Shown piece by piece: positions 36,496 through 44,974 of a stretch of DNA of 64,000 bases. Every line of letters begins with the position of its first letter. Position 1 is the stretch's first letter. Source of the stretch: Deltaproteobacteria bacterium. GTDB taxonomy: Bacteria; Desulfobacterota; Desulfuromonadia; Geobacterales; Geobacteraceae. The notes under the pieces are model-generated. The model was not told the origin of the DNA, did no database searches, and worked only from the letters and a program-made list of their open reading frames with translations. A program made the translations under genes and the position numbers. The DNA is taken from positions 1-64,000 of the forward strand of contig JAJZUQ010000010.1 in the NCBI GenBank assembly GCA_021848385.1. Direction: 5' to 3'.

Positions 36496-36641
36496 CATTT
36501 GCTGCAATCGCAATCTCCCATAGTACCGCTGGCAAAAGGCATCTTTTTGCCGCACTTCTGGCACCGCCAGAAGAGGCCCCCTCAGCCGGGGAGCAGTATC
36601 ATGGACCCTTCACATTCAGGGCAGGTTTTCTCTGTTTCCAT
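36495..36641 (-). CDS. Small zinc-ribbon protein with in-frame UGA, candidate selenoprotein
   Basis: This ORF is missing from the supplied track because TGA is codon 20. Reading through, the 48-residue product is METEKTCPECEGSMILLPG-U-GGLFWRCQKCGKKMPFAS... with Cys pairs CPEC and CQKC, a C4 zinc ribbon like those at topoisomerase I C-termini, and a CDC near the end. Signals of a real gene are GGAGG seven bases before ATG, its own promoter upstream and a strong terminator at its stop. A perfect hairpin with a CGGUG loop begins eight bases after the UGA, as expected of a bacterial SECIS element. Alternatively, the codon is a nonsense mutation: related zinc ribbons often have a basic residue there, and CGA to TGA is one change. 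Length is within the normal range for a stand-alone zinc ribbon. Confidence 0.55.
36555..36573 (-). promoter_or_regulatory. SECIS-like hairpin downstream of UGA codon
   Basis: On the minus strand CTTCTGG pairs perfectly with CCAGAAG around the 5-base loop CGGTG. The loop begins 15 bases after the UGA. A lower GCC/GGC pairing with an unpaired U on the 5' side can extend the stem. The GGU in the loop and an unpaired U are features of bacterial SECIS hairpins bound by SelB. The distance is slightly shorter than in E. coli fdhF. Confidence 0.45.
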
Positions 36642-36671
36642 GACTCATCCTCCAAATAAAGTGGTGGGTAA

Positions 36672-36701
36672 AATGTAATCCGGAGCAGGGTAAGATGTCA
36701 A
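36672..36701 (-). promoter_or_regulatory. Putative promoter of the UGA-containing zinc-ribbon gene
   Basis: Minus strand TTGACA (perfect -35), 18-bp spacer and TACATT. It lies 31 bp upstream of the start codon, between the FAA hydrolase stop and this gene. Confidence 0.5.
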
Positions 36702-36718
36702 TAATATAAATATAGCTA

Positions 36719-37375
36719 TTACTTGACTGTTACCTTGAGTGCACCGACTCCGCTTATTTCGGCATACACCAGATCACCAGGGACAAGCGGGCCGACCCCC
36801 GCCGGTGTGCCGGTGAGGATGATGTCGCCCGGTTCCAGGGTGAAGATGGTCGAGATATGACTGACGATCCGGGTGACGGAGTGGATCATCAGCGAGGTGC
36901 TGCCATCCTGCCGCAAGTCACCGTTAACGGTCAACCTGATTTGCAACTGTTGGGGGTTGTCGACCATGCCGGCAGGGACGAAGTCGGACAAAGGGCAGGC
37001 GGTGTCGAACCCCTTGGCGATCTCCCACGGGAGCCCCTTTTTCTTCAGTTCATCCTGGACGTCCCGCAAGGTCAGGTCAATGGCGACGCCATAGCCGGCC
37101 AGATGGGAAAGTGCCTGGTCAACGGGGATGTCCTTGCCGCCGGTTCCGATAAGGAGTGCCAGTTCCGCCTCGTGGTGACAGTTCTTCGAATAGGGAGGGA
37201 TGACGATCTCATCGCCGTCGCCGATGACAGAAGTGGCAGGTTTCATGAAAATAACGGGAGCAGCAGGTGTCTCGTTCCCCAATTCCTTGATGTGGTCAAC
37301 GTAGTTGCGGCCGATGCAGAGAATCTTGCCGATGGGAAATTCCTTGCCGACAGCGGGGATACGGGCGGTTTTCAT
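36719..37375 (-). CDS. Fumarylacetoacetate hydrolase family protein
   Basis: This 218-aa enzyme of the FAH fold carries KILCIGRNYVDHIKELG, the metal-binding Glu pair in HHEAELALLIG and the downstream Asp in AIDLTLRDVQ. Members hydrolyse or decarboxylate acylpyruvates and oxaloacetate-type compounds. The single-domain form is most like acylpyruvate hydrolase/oxaloacetate decarboxylase (YcgM-like), but the substrate cannot be assigned here. The gene is transcribed with the radical SAM gene upstream, 52 bp away. Confidence 0.85.
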   Translation of the reverse strand: MKTARIPAVGKEFPIGKILCIGRNYVDHIKELGNETPAAPVIFMKPATSVIGDGDEIVIPPYSKNCHHEAELALLIGTGGKDIPVDQALSHLAGYGVAIDLTLRDVQDELKKKGLPWEIAKGFDTACPLSDFVPAGMVDNPQQLQIRLTVNGDLRQDGSTSLMIHSVTRIVSHISTIFTLEPGDIILTGTPAGVGPLVPGDLVYAEISGVGALKVTVK

Positions 37376-37427
37376 GGACAGTCCTCCTTCAGGGTAGGGA
37401 GATAGAGCTTTGCCGGTTTTACGGGAT

Positions 37428-38387
37428 TTACAGATTTCCGACCAAGGAGCATTCCCCCGTCAGTCGGCATCCCTGCCACGTGCCGCGACGGCGCAGTTCG
37501 TTGACGATGGCGTACCACATCTGGTTGTTTTTCAGGTCCCAGGTCGGAGCAACGCGGATTGTCAAGGGGGCCGAGCCGTAGAGCCGCTGGATGGCGACCT
37601 CCGCAGGGAGTCGCTCGATGAAATCACAGACTGTCGCTACGTACTCTGCCAAGGTAAGGGGGATGAATTCACCCCGGCGGTAGAGGTCGGCCAGTCGGGT
37701 ACCGGTAACGGCGTGGAGCTGGTGGATCTTGAGTGAGGTTACCGGCAGGGATGCGATCAGTTCTGCGGTCCGGAGGAATCCTTCCCTCGTTTCGCCGGGG
37801 AAGCCGTAGATGAGGTGGGTGCAGAGATCTATGCCTCGTCCGGCCACCCGGTCCACCGCCTGGAGATATTCAGCCAAAGTGTGGCCACGGTTGATACGTG
37901 CCAGGATGGCATCGTCCATGGACTGGAGCCCCAGTTCCAGGCAGACGTAGTGATCTTTGGCCAGTTCTTGCAGGAGATCAATTGCCTCGTTGCTCAGGGC
38001 GTCGGGTCGCGTGCCGACGGAAATGCCGAGAACGTCCGGATGGGCAAGGGCGCGGGTGAAGAGGTCACGGAGTTTTGCCGGCGGACCGTAGGTATTAGTG
38101 TGTTTCTGAAAATAGATGATGAATTTTTCGCTTCCGAGGCGACGACGATGGTACGCCATCCCCTCGGCCATCTGTGTTTCCATGGGGATGACCGGTTGGG
38201 TGGAGCCGGGAGAGAAGGAACTGTTGTTGCAGTAGATGCAGCCGCCCCTCCCTCTGCTGCCGTCGCGGTTCGGGCACGTGAAGTCGCCGTCCACGTTGAC
38301 CTTGCTGACACGGCAGCCGAAATGGCGGCGGAGCCAGGTGCCGTAGGAGTTGATCCGGAGCTCGGGATGAATGAAAGTTGCAGGCAT
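37428..38387 (-). CDS. Radical SAM protein, TIGR01212/YhcC type
   Basis: This 319-aa radical SAM protein has the family signature FTCPNRDGSRGRGGCIYCNN, in which the iron-sulfur Cys residues are spread wider than the standard CX3CX2C. The rest is a TIM-barrel-like core (YIIYFQKHTNTYG, VCLELGLQSM and GYFICTHLIYGFPGE-type segments). The function of the YhcC family is not well established; a role in tRNA or metabolite modification has been suggested. It lies 3 bp after thiE on the same strand, so it is at the end of the thiamine operon. Confidence 0.85.
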   Translation of the reverse strand: MPATFIHPELRINSYGTWLRRHFGCRVSKVNVDGDFTCPNRDGSRGRGGCIYCNNSSFSPGSTQPVIPMETQMAEGMAYHRRRLGSEKFIIYFQKHTNTYGPPAKLRDLFTRALAHPDVLGISVGTRPDALSNEAIDLLQELAKDHYVCLELGLQSMDDAILARINRGHTLAEYLQAVDRVAGRGIDLCTHLIYGFPGETREGFLRTAELIASLPVTSLKIHQLHAVTGTRLADLYRRGEFIPLTLAEYVATVCDFIERLPAEVAIQRLYGSAPLTIRVAPTWDLKNNQMWYAIVNELRRRGTWQGCRLTGECSLVGNL

Positions 38388-38390
38388 GAA

Positions 38391-39044
38391 TCAGTCTTCG
38401 TGTTCTTCGGGGAGGAGTGACAGGAGGGCCTTTGCTTCATCGCGGGGATTTTCGGCGGCGAGGACCGCCGAAACCAGAGCAATCCCACGTGCACCGCATG
38501 CGACAACATCCGGTACATTATCCCTTTTTATACCCCCCAGCGCAAAAACCGGAATCTGCAGAAGGCTGACGATCCCTTCCAGTTTTGCGGTGCCGAGCGG
38601 TTCACCGTAGACCGCCTTGGACGGTGTGGGAAACACTGGGCCGAAGGTGATAAAGTCCGCCCCTTTTTCCTGGGCGGTGATGGCGTTGACCTGGTTATGG
38701 CAGGACACGCCGATGAGTTTTTTCTCTCCCAGTACCATTCTCGCCCGGTAGATGGGCATGCTTTCTGCGCCGAGGTGGACGCCGTCCGCATCAACCGCCA
38801 GGGCAATATCGACGCGGTCATTGATGAAGAGCCTGGCGTCATACCGGCCGGTCAGTTTGCGCATTTCATAGGCGAGTTCGTACAGTTCCCGGCTGGAGAG
38901 GTCCTTTTCCCGCAACTGGACAGCGCGCACCCCCCCCCGGAGGGCTTCTTCCACAACTTCGCGCAGATCTCTCCCGCACGTATTGCGGCGGTCGGTGATG
39001 AGGTAGAAGTTGAAATCTATCCAGGGAGTTTCCCCGTTTTTCAT
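38391..39044 (-). CDS. thiE: Thiamine phosphate synthase
   Basis: This 217-aa TIM-barrel enzyme joins HMP-PP and HET-P to give thiamine phosphate. Motifs include [43 protein letters not shown] and FALGGI near the C-terminus. Its ATG overlaps the thiG stop by four bases. It belongs to the thiS-thiG-thiE operon under the TPP riboswitch. Confidence 0.95.
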   Translation of the reverse strand: MKNGETPWIDFNFYLITDRRNTCGRDLREVVEEALRGGVRAVQLREKDLSSRELYELAYEMRKLTGRYDARLFINDRVDIALAVDADGVHLGAESMPIYRARMVLGEKKLIGVSCHNQVNAITAQEKGADFITFGPVFPTPSKAVYGEPLGTAKLEGIVSLLQIPVFALGGIKRDNVPDVVACGARGIALVSAVLAAENPRDEAKALLSLLPEEHED

Positions 39045-39826
39045 GCGATTATCCCTTCAATCGGGCTGGACGCCGTTGCGTAGAGTTTCTTCGGAATGCG
39101 GCCGGCAAGGTAGGCAAGGCGGCCTGCCCGTACGGCCAGATTCATGGCCTCTGCCATGGCTATGGGATTCCGGGCGCCGGCAATGCCGGTGTTCATCAGG
39201 ATACCGTCACAGCCGAGTTCCATGGCGATGGCGGCGTCCGATGCGGTGCCGACCCCCGCGTCAACGATGACCGGCACCTTGACCGTGTCCATGATGATCC
39301 GGATGTTGTAGGGGTTCCTGATGCCGAGGCCGCTGCCGATGGGTGCGCCGAGGGGCATGACAGCGGCGCAGCCGATATCCTCCAGTTTCTTGCAGACAAT
39401 TGGGTCGTCGCTCGTGTACGGGAGGACGGTAAATCCTTCCTTTACCAGCACCGCCGCGGCCTTGAGCAGTTCCTCGTTGTCAGGGAAGAGGGTTTTCTCG
39501 TCTCCGAGCACTTCCAGCTTGACAAAGTCGGACAGGCCCGCTTCCCGGGCCAGCCGACAGGTACGGATGGCGTCGTCTGCGGTATAGCAGCCGGCGGTAT
39601 TGGGGAGGAGGGTGTATTTTTTCAGGTCGATGTGGTCGAGGAGCGACTCCTTGCTTCGGTCGCTGATGTTCACGCGACGCACCGCAACGGTGATAATCTC
39701 GGCGCCGGAAATTTCAATCGCCCGGACCATCTGTTCCATGCTGGCATACTTGCCGGTTCCGACCATAAGCCTGGAGGTAAACTCCCTCCCGCCGATGACG
39801 AGTTTGTCTGGATTCTGCTGCGGCAT
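39041..39826 (-). CDS. thiG: Thiazole synthase
   Basis: This 261-aa enzyme forms the thiazole phosphate moiety of thiamine from deoxyxylulose phosphate, dehydroglycine and ThiS thiocarboxylate. It has [19 protein letters not shown], a Schiff-base Lys in [28 protein letters not shown] and [12 protein letters not shown]. Length is normal. The 105-bp gap to thiS upstream contains no clear ORF. Confidence 0.96.
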   Translation of the reverse strand: MPQQNPDKLVIGGREFTSRLMVGTGKYASMEQMVRAIEISGAEIITVAVRRVNISDRSKESLLDHIDLKKYTLLPNTAGCYTADDAIRTCRLAREAGLSDFVKLEVLGDEKTLFPDNEELLKAAAVLVKEGFTVLPYTSDDPIVCKKLEDIGCAAVMPLGAPIGSGLGIRNPYNIRIIMDTVKVPVIVDAGVGTASDAAIAMELGCDGILMNTGIAGARNPIAMAEAMNLAVRAGRLAYLAGRIPKKLYATASSPIEGIIA

Positions 39827-39931
39827 ATACGTGTCTCCTTTTATGCGAATGCTGTCAGGCGTGAATCAATTGTAGTCCTGAAACTGAAAGCTTTCCGGCT
39901 GTTCGGCAGCGTTTCCGTGGTTTCTGACGGA

Positions 39932-40135
39932 CTACCCGCCCCCCACGAAATGGACAATCTCCAGCTGATCCCCCTGTTTGAGCATGGTCGAGGCGTATTC
40001 CCCTTTGGGGAGGATATCCATGTTGAGTTCCACTGCCACCCGTGCCGGGTCGATTTCCAGTGAGCGGAGGTAGTCGAGGACAGAGAGAGGGGTGGTGGTC
40101 CTGCTTTCACCATTGACGATGATTTCCAGAGACAT
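39932..40135 (-). CDS. thiS: Sulfur carrier protein ThiS
   Basis: This 67-aa ubiquitin-like protein ends VHFVGGG; its C-terminal Gly is adenylated and thiocarboxylated to supply sulfur for the thiazole. It is the first gene of the thiamine operon after the TPP riboswitch and terminator. No thiF is present in the window. Confidence 0.93.
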   Translation of the reverse strand: MSLEIIVNGESRTTTPLSVLDYLRSLEIDPARVAVELNMDILPKGEYASTMLKQGDQLEIVHFVGGG

Positions 40136-40175
40136 GGTGTATGTTCCTTGATGGGGGAAATGGCTGAGTTAAAAC

Positions 40176-40196
40176 AAAAAGGCCGCGGAAGCGGCC
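40176..40196 (-). terminator. Riboswitch-associated terminator before thiS
   Basis: Minus strand GGCCGC-TTCC-GCGGCC followed by TTTTT. It lies between the TPP aptamer and thiS and should form when TPP is bound. Confidence 0.85.
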
Positions 40197-40213
40197 AAAG
40201 AGAAGGTCTTGTG

Positions 40214-40306
40214 GTCCGCTTCCCTACGCCGGCGTTAACCGGATCAGGTTCAAAGGGTTGTCCGCTCCTGTTCGGATGGGACTCTCAGCCGAAACACCCC
40301 CAGCGA
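40214..40306 (-). ncRNA. TPP riboswitch (THI element)
   Basis: On the minus strand the conserved segments appear in order: GGGGGTGTTTCGGCTGAGAG, ACCCTTTGAACCTGATC, and GGTTAACGCCGGCGTAGGGAAG. This is the standard TPP-binding aptamer in the leader of the thiSGE operon. Confidence 0.97.
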
Positions 40307-40373
40307 GATAGCGCCGATATGCGGTTGTCGAACGTCGTGCAGGGTGGGCTCGCACGACAGCAATTCGGTATGT

Positions 40374-40402
40374 AAGCTAGCAATATGGCGTGATTCTGTC
40401 AA
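40374..40402 (-). promoter_or_regulatory. Promoter of the thiSGE leader
   Basis: Minus strand TTGACA, a 17-bp spacer and TAGCTT. A hairpin GTCGTGC/GCACGAC (40334-40358) lies between it and the aptamer. Confidence 0.6.
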
Positions 40403-40455
40403 CTCTTTTATTGACTGAATACGCACTCTCCAATCGAGTGTCGTGGCCAGTTTTA

Positions 40456-41004
40456 TCAACGGGGTTCACCCTCGGACCAGAAGGCTCGCTTCCGTTCCAG
40501 TTCCATCAATCGTTCCTGCTCTTTGCGAATCTCGTCGTGGCTGTAGGTCCAGATACGATAGCTTTCAAGACCGAGAACGGTGAGTCCTGCCGCGAAGACT
40601 GCCCAGAAGTTATCGTCGAGTCCCTTGGCAAAATGGTAAAAACCGTAGAAGGCCGCCAAGTAGAGGACGTGGGGGAAGGGGCTTCCTTCTCCCGAGCCAC
40701 CCATCATCCTGGAAAGAGTAAGAATAATGGCGGAGAAGCTGTAGAGGACGAGGGCGCCACTGATCATGTTGAAGGAGGGTGGTTTGCCCATCATGGACTG
40801 GAATTCGTCGGGGATGGACGGAAAGAAACTGAAGTCCCTCAGCGCGCAGGTGCTCAGCGCGATGAACAACGCCATAGCCCAGAGCCCATGGTTTGCAGTG
40901 GCCTGCAGTCTGCCGATCCTGCTCTTGATCTCCTTGCGGAGCTGGTCGAGGTCTCGGGACTTGTCGATCGTTTCTTCAAGATGATTTTCAAGGTTTTGCG
41001 TCAT
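40456..41004 (-). CDS. Four-helix membrane protein of the cytochrome locus (CbcE-like)
   Basis: This 182-aa protein has a charged N-terminal helix, then four predicted membrane segments (LWAMALFIALSTCAL, MISGALVLYSFSAIILTL, VLYLAAFYGFYHF and FWAVFAAGLTVLGL) and a charged C-terminal helix. It has no heme motif. It is the last gene of the cytochrome locus. The G. sulfurreducens Cbc5 cluster, as I recall it, has an uncharacterised membrane protein in this place. Its role may be quinone interaction or assembly; this is inference. Confidence 0.6.
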   Translation of the reverse strand: MTQNLENHLEETIDKSRDLDQLRKEIKSRIGRLQATANHGLWAMALFIALSTCALRDFSFFPSIPDEFQSMMGKPPSFNMISGALVLYSFSAIILTLSRMMGGSGEGSPFPHVLYLAAFYGFYHFAKGLDDNFWAVFAAGLTVLGLESYRIWTYSHDEIRKEQERLMELERKRAFWSEGEPR

Positions 41005-41072
41005 GCGTTGGGGTAACTTTCTGGCGGTGTCGTCGACCGCTGTGTCGTTAACGGCCGGCAGCAGGGCATGGA

Positions 41073-41900
41073 TCAGCTGCCGGGGAGGTCCCCCTGTTTA
41101 CGCTGTGACCGGGATTCTCTCAGCTGTCTGGATGTCTGATGAAGGGTGTCGGCAACTTCCTTCAACTCCCCATCCAGGGAAGGAGGAGGAGTGTCAATGC
41201 TGCCGCCACGGAGTTCTGCCGCGTAGCTCCGCAGTAATTGAAGCGGTACAAAGACGCTGCGGCGCAGGAGTGCCGCCACACCACCAATTGTGAGGATAAG
41301 GATCATGAGGGTGAAGACGGCCATCCTCTCCCCCAGGGTTATGAGTGTTTTTCTCAGCGGTTCCTGGGAGAGGCCTATGTCGAGAGTCCCCAGAACCTTC
41401 TGGCTCTCGTTGTGGTAGTGGCAGGGGGCAGTGTAACAGGACGGTTCGTTGTAGATAGGGGCTGTTATGGCCAGAACCTTTACCCCCTTTCTGTTTTTGA
41501 ACTGCCGGGCTTGCTCCATTTTTCCGAGGGTGGTTAGCGGTTTCGGGCCGCTGTGACAACCAATACATCCCGCCTCCTTCTTGTCGACGAGATGGTTCAA
41601 TTCGTCGCTTGCGGCGGAGAACATGACGGTCCCCTTCTTGTTGAAGATGCGAACATGCTCCACTCCCTGCTGGTCGCCGACGTTGCGGATGATGTTTCCG
41701 AGCGTTTCTCGATCCGACTTTAGCATGGCGTAGCGAGTAGATTTGACGATGGTGTCGGCAAGATTCGCAGCGTGCTGCATTGCATCACGGGTCATATCCC
41801 GTTTCATGACTGAATAGAGGAGCAGACAGCAGACTACGACGAAACCTGTTATGGCAAGGGCGACCGGGACTATGGCCCGGGCGGAAAAGCTCTTCGGCAT
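41073..41900 (-). CDS. Membrane sensor-like protein with periplasmic heme motifs
   Basis: This 275-aa protein has an N-terminal membrane helix (IVPVALAITGFVVVCCLLLYSV), a periplasmic domain and a second helix (MAVFTLMILILTIGGVAAL) followed by a HAMP-like helical region. The periplasmic part holds CIGCH, a c-type heme site, and SCYTAPCHYH, a CX4CH variant. The same pair of motifs occurs in the histidine kinase at 48271-49902. It has no kinase, cyclase or methyl-accepting domain, so it may pass a redox signal to a partner or bind heme for electron transfer. Its position matches CbcD in my memory of Cbc5. Confidence 0.65.
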   Translation of the reverse strand: MPKSFSARAIVPVALAITGFVVVCCLLLYSVMKRDMTRDAMQHAANLADTIVKSTRYAMLKSDRETLGNIIRNVGDQQGVEHVRIFNKKGTVMFSAASDELNHLVDKKEAGCIGCHSGPKPLTTLGKMEQARQFKNRKGVKVLAITAPIYNEPSCYTAPCHYHNESQKVLGTLDIGLSQEPLRKTLITLGERMAVFTLMILILTIGGVAALLRRSVFVPLQLLRSYAAELRGGSIDTPPPSLDGELKEVADTLHQTSRQLRESRSQRKQGDLPGS

Positions 41901-42053
41901 GACATCTCCTTGCTTGATACCTGAATACGTGAGGGCAGAACGTCCGTTTATGCTCAGAGTTACCTCGTCGCAGCGCCACGGTAAGGCTTATTGGTGCTGG
42001 TCGATACCCTTCGTCTCACGGGACACCCAACCCTCACGGATTCAGATAATGCT

Positions 42054-43043
42054 TTACATGCTTGGATGACATTTAAGGCAGTCTTCCCGCACGGTGAAGG
42101 CTGTTTTGCCGTCGTGGCATGCTCCGCAGGATTTACCCTCTCCCATTGCCAACATTGATACTGGCTTGCTTTTCTTTTTCCCCTGGGGGTAGATGCGGGC
42201 ATGGCAATCGCTGCACTTGTAGATGCTCATGTGCACCTTGTGGCTGAACTTGGCATTCCCTGCGCCAGTCACCTTGAACTCCACATCCTTTACTGCGTGG
42301 CACTTGGAGCAATCCGCCACGCTGAAGCCGTCCTTGCCGTTATGGCATGCACCGCACGACTTCCCTTTCTCCATTTCCGCCATGGTCACCCGTTTATTGT
42401 GGCCTGCGGCGAAGAGTCTGGTATGACAATCTCCGCATTGGTACATCTCGATATGTTTTTTGTGGCTGAAAGGGGTAGGCCCGGTCTCTTTGACCTGGAA
42501 CGATATCTCTTTTACCGGATGGCAGGTGGTGCACTTGTCGAGGCTGAACGCTTTCTTGCCGTTGTGACAGGCACCACAGGACTTCCCTTTGCCCATTTCC
42601 GCCATGGTCACCGGTTTTGTGGGTCCGGTGGGATAGAGGGCGGGATGGCAGGTGCCGCACGTGGGGGTGGCGGGGAGGTGGACATTATGGCTGAAACGGG
42701 TAGGCCCGGTCGCTTTGACCTGGAAGATGACGTCCTTCACCTTGTGACATCTGGCGCAATCTTTGAGGGGAAAGGCGCTCTTGCCGTGGCAGGCGCCGCA
42801 GGATTTCCCCTTGTCCATGTCTGCCATGGTGTAGGTCACCCTTTTCCTCATGCTGAAGATGGCATCGTGACAGGCCTTGCAGTTGTTGTTTATCCCCTTC
42901 TGGCGGATGTGCTGTTTGTGGCTGAAAATTACCTTGCCTCCTCCTTTGGAGGTGTAGGTGACGTCCCTGAGATCCAGCGCAATGGCCATAACGGCTGAGA
43001 ATGTAACAACAAGAGCAGTGAGAAGGATGAAGCGGAATTTCAT
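42054..43043 (-). CDS. cbcC: Dodecaheme c-type cytochrome with four triheme repeats
   Basis: This 329-aa exported protein starts with a signal peptide (MKFRFILLTALVVTFSAVMA) and has 12 CXXCH motifs in four repeated triheme units of about 75 residues. Each has the pattern FSHxxH...CxxCH...MxxMxxGKSCGACH...CxxCH, similar to cytochrome c7 repeats of the 'nanowire' class, in which Met and His residues are axial ligands. It probably carries electrons across the periplasm. It has its own promoter and follows the cbcBA terminator. The symbol rests on recollection of the G. sulfurreducens Cbc5 cluster. Confidence 0.8.
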   Translation of the reverse strand: MKFRFILLTALVVTFSAVMAIALDLRDVTYTSKGGGKVIFSHKQHIRQKGINNNCKACHDAIFSMRKRVTYTMADMDKGKSCGACHGKSAFPLKDCARCHKVKDVIFQVKATGPTRFSHNVHLPATPTCGTCHPALYPTGPTKPVTMAEMGKGKSCGACHNGKKAFSLDKCTTCHPVKEISFQVKETGPTPFSHKKHIEMYQCGDCHTRLFAAGHNKRVTMAEMEKGKSCGACHNGKDGFSVADCSKCHAVKDVEFKVTGAGNAKFSHKVHMSIYKCSDCHARIYPQGKKKSKPVSMLAMGEGKSCGACHDGKTAFTVREDCLKCHPSM

Positions 43044-43093
43044 GATTGCCTCCTGTGTAAATGATAGCTGGTTCCCGGTGGGAATCGGTCAGG

Positions 43094-43122
43094 ATTATAA
43101 GGAACCGCTGTCAATTAGTCAA
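43094..43122 (-). promoter_or_regulatory. Sigma70-type promoter of the dodecaheme cytochrome gene
   Basis: Minus strand TTGACT, a 17-bp spacer and perfect TATAAT. It lies about 50 bp upstream of the gene start, just downstream of the terminator of the preceding operon. Confidence 0.8.
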
Positions 43123-43159
43123 ATTTAAATATGTTGGTTTAACCCGGCGGGCGATGACA

Positions 43160-43195
43160 TAAAAACGGCGCTCCGGCAAAACAGCCGGAGCGCCG
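43160..43195 (-). terminator. Terminator after the cytochrome b gene
   Basis: A 12-bp GC-rich stem CGGCGCTCCGGC/GCCGGAGCGCCG with loop around TGTTTT is followed on the minus strand by TTTTT. It ends the sigma54-driven operon about 20 bp past the cytochrome b stop. Confidence 0.9.
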
Positions 43196-43215
43196 CAATG
43201 TCGCAGCGAGGGAAG

Positions 43216-43854
43216 TCAGTGATGCCCTTCTGATTCTTCCCATCCGGTCCACATCGGTTTGAAGTGGGCGAACGGGGTATGTCCCATGGTTGCCAAATAG
43301 ACGTGGACGAAGAGAAAGGCCAGGAAGGAGCAGGCGATGAGGTAGTGGGCGCTGACGAGCATCTTGATGCCACCGGCAACGAGGATCAGTTCCCGCAAAG
43401 GCGCAACATTCATGATCAGTATGCCGGTAAAAATCACCAGGGGGAGGAGCACCAGCATTATCACGAGGTAGCCGGCCTTCTGCAACGGGTTGAACTTGTT
43501 ATCCGGCGTTTCATGATGGGGGTTGGGGCTCCCCTTGAAGTAATAGAAGCAGTAAAAGAGCGCCTGGCGCAGAAAACCGCGTTTGATGTCCTCCAGATTC
43601 GGTACGTAGAGCTTTGCCAGGCTGCGGGTCACGAACATATAGTAGAAGAGCCAGAGAAAATAGGAGATGGATACTACGATGCCGGCGGTGTTATGGAGAC
43701 GGATGGCGGCCTTGTAGGTGCCGAAGATGTTTACATACTCGGGAAAACGTATCTGCAGACCGGTGATGCAGAGAGTGACGATACCGAGGGCATTAAGCCA
43801 ATGCCAGATCCTGACCGGCATGGGGGTGAGGTAGATGTATTCAGTGGGTTTCAT
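43216..43854 (-). CDS. cbcB: Membrane cytochrome b, quinone-oxidising subunit
   Basis: This 212-aa integral membrane protein has four or five helices and candidate heme-b His residues (IWHWLNALG, IRLHNTAGI, SAHYLIACSFLAFLFVHVYLA). It resembles the cytochrome b561/thiosulfate-reductase gamma fold. It should accept electrons from menaquinol and pass them to the adjacent heptaheme cytochrome. The ATG at 43854 is two bases after the upstream TGA; the track start lies inside that gene and is wrong. The symbol follows my recollection of Cbc5. Confidence 0.8.
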   Translation of the reverse strand: MKPTEYIYLTPMPVRIWHWLNALGIVTLCITGLQIRFPEYVNIFGTYKAAIRLHNTAGIVVSISYFLWLFYYMFVTRSLAKLYVPNLEDIKRGFLRQALFYCFYYFKGSPNPHHETPDNKFNPLQKAGYLVIMLVLLPLVIFTGILIMNVAPLRELILVAGGIKMLVSAHYLIACSFLAFLFVHVYLATMGHTPFAHFKPMWTGWEESEGHH

Positions 43855-43856
43855 GT

Positions 43857-44915
43857 TCAGTGCTCCTTTCTGTTTTTCCGGGTCAGGAATCGGAATGTGC
43901 CATGGCCGATCGGCACCATAAGCCCGCCGGCAAGGATGAGGGCGCCGACGATGTTGAGCGGCGTGCTCCGGGTCGAGCCCATCATGTAGAAGTCGGGGGT
44001 GCCGTAGAGGAGGTCGAGCACCGCACCTTTTTCCACGGCAACGCGGCTGTATGTTCCGTTCTGATCGGGGAATGCCACATAACTGGTCTGCATTGTCTTC
44101 GGACCGGCGGCGTGGCAGAAAGAGCAGTCCCACCGATTGTCGAGGATCTGGTAGCTGTGGGTGACGACTTCCGGGGTCATCATCCCCCAGAGACGCATGT
44201 CTTTCCTCCGTGCTTCGATGTTGAACTTCCGGAGTTCCTGCAGCGAAATGGAGCCGTCTCCGTTCTTGTCAACGAGGCTCTTGATATCCTTCCCTGCGGG
44301 GACGAGACGGGCGAGTTCCTCGTAGGTGGCGACCTTGAAATCAGCGTGTTTTTTCTTCTCGGGCCGATCCTGTATGTACAGGGTGATCACGTAGTTCTTT
44401 GAGCCGGTATGGCAGGTTATGCAGGGGATTGCGTCCATGTGGAGGTCGGCCTGGGGAAGCCACTTGGCGTGGCTGGTAATGATCTTTTGAGTGCCATGAC
44501 ACTTGGCGCACTGGGCATTGATGTCATCACCCGACACGCTTAAAGGCTTCTTCACGGTATGGGGATTGTGACAATCGTTGCAGGCGGCCTTACTGCCGTG
44601 AAGGCTTTGGGCATATTCGCTCTGGATTGCGCTGTGGCATTCCTTGCATCTTGCCTTAGGAGGTCTGAAGCCATCCTGCGGGTGGCCTGGCGTGACACCT
44701 TCGTGGCAGGACGTGCAGCCGATCATGGCATGGGTTGTAGCGGCAAACTTGGCCTCATCGACATAAAGGCGTTCCCCCCCCTTGCCGACAATATCCTTGC
44801 TGCCGTGGCAGCTGAGACATTTCCCGTTCTCTGCTCCCGTTGCGGCTGCGACGCTGACGACCGACAGCACCAACATGATTAGATACGACATGAGCCTGCA
44901 TGTTTGCATATTCAC
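43857..44915 (-). CDS. cbcA: Heptaheme c-type cytochrome with EF-hand and C-terminal membrane anchor
   Basis: This 352-aa protein has an N-terminal signal region, seven CXXCH motifs (CLSCH, CTSCH, CKECH, CNDCH, CAKCH, CITCH and CSFCH), and a C-terminal membrane helix ([18 protein letters not shown]). Between the sixth and seventh hemes is an EF-hand loop, [13 protein letters not shown], which should bind calcium. The GTG start follows GAGGAGG by six bases. It is co-encoded with the cytochrome b and likely forms a periplasm-facing menaquinol oxidoreductase with it. An EF-hand inside a multiheme cytochrome is unusual. Confidence 0.82.
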   Translation of the reverse strand: MNMQTCRLMSYLIMLVLSVVSVAAATGAENGKCLSCHGSKDIVGKGGERLYVDEAKFAATTHAMIGCTSCHEGVTPGHPQDGFRPPKARCKECHSAIQSEYAQSLHGSKAACNDCHNPHTVKKPLSVSGDDINAQCAKCHGTQKIITSHAKWLPQADLHMDAIPCITCHTGSKNYVITLYIQDRPEKKKHADFKVATYEELARLVPAGKDIKSLVDKNGDGSISLQELRKFNIEARRKDMRLWGMMTPEVVTHSYQILDNRWDCSFCHAAGPKTMQTSYVAFPDQNGTYSRVAVEKGAVLDLLYGTPDFYMMGSTRSTPLNIVGALILAGGLMVPIGHGTFRFLTRKNRKEH

Positions 44916-44974
44916 TTATTTCCTCCTCTGTGCTGGTGTCAGCTTCGTGCTATGACGAGGCAGTGTCACGACGT

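Noticed and set aside
36439-36678. Plus-strand 79-aa ORF starting inside ppdK
   Set aside because: It overlaps the terminator and runs antisense to a better-supported minus-strand zinc-ribbon gene. Its composition is unlike a protein.
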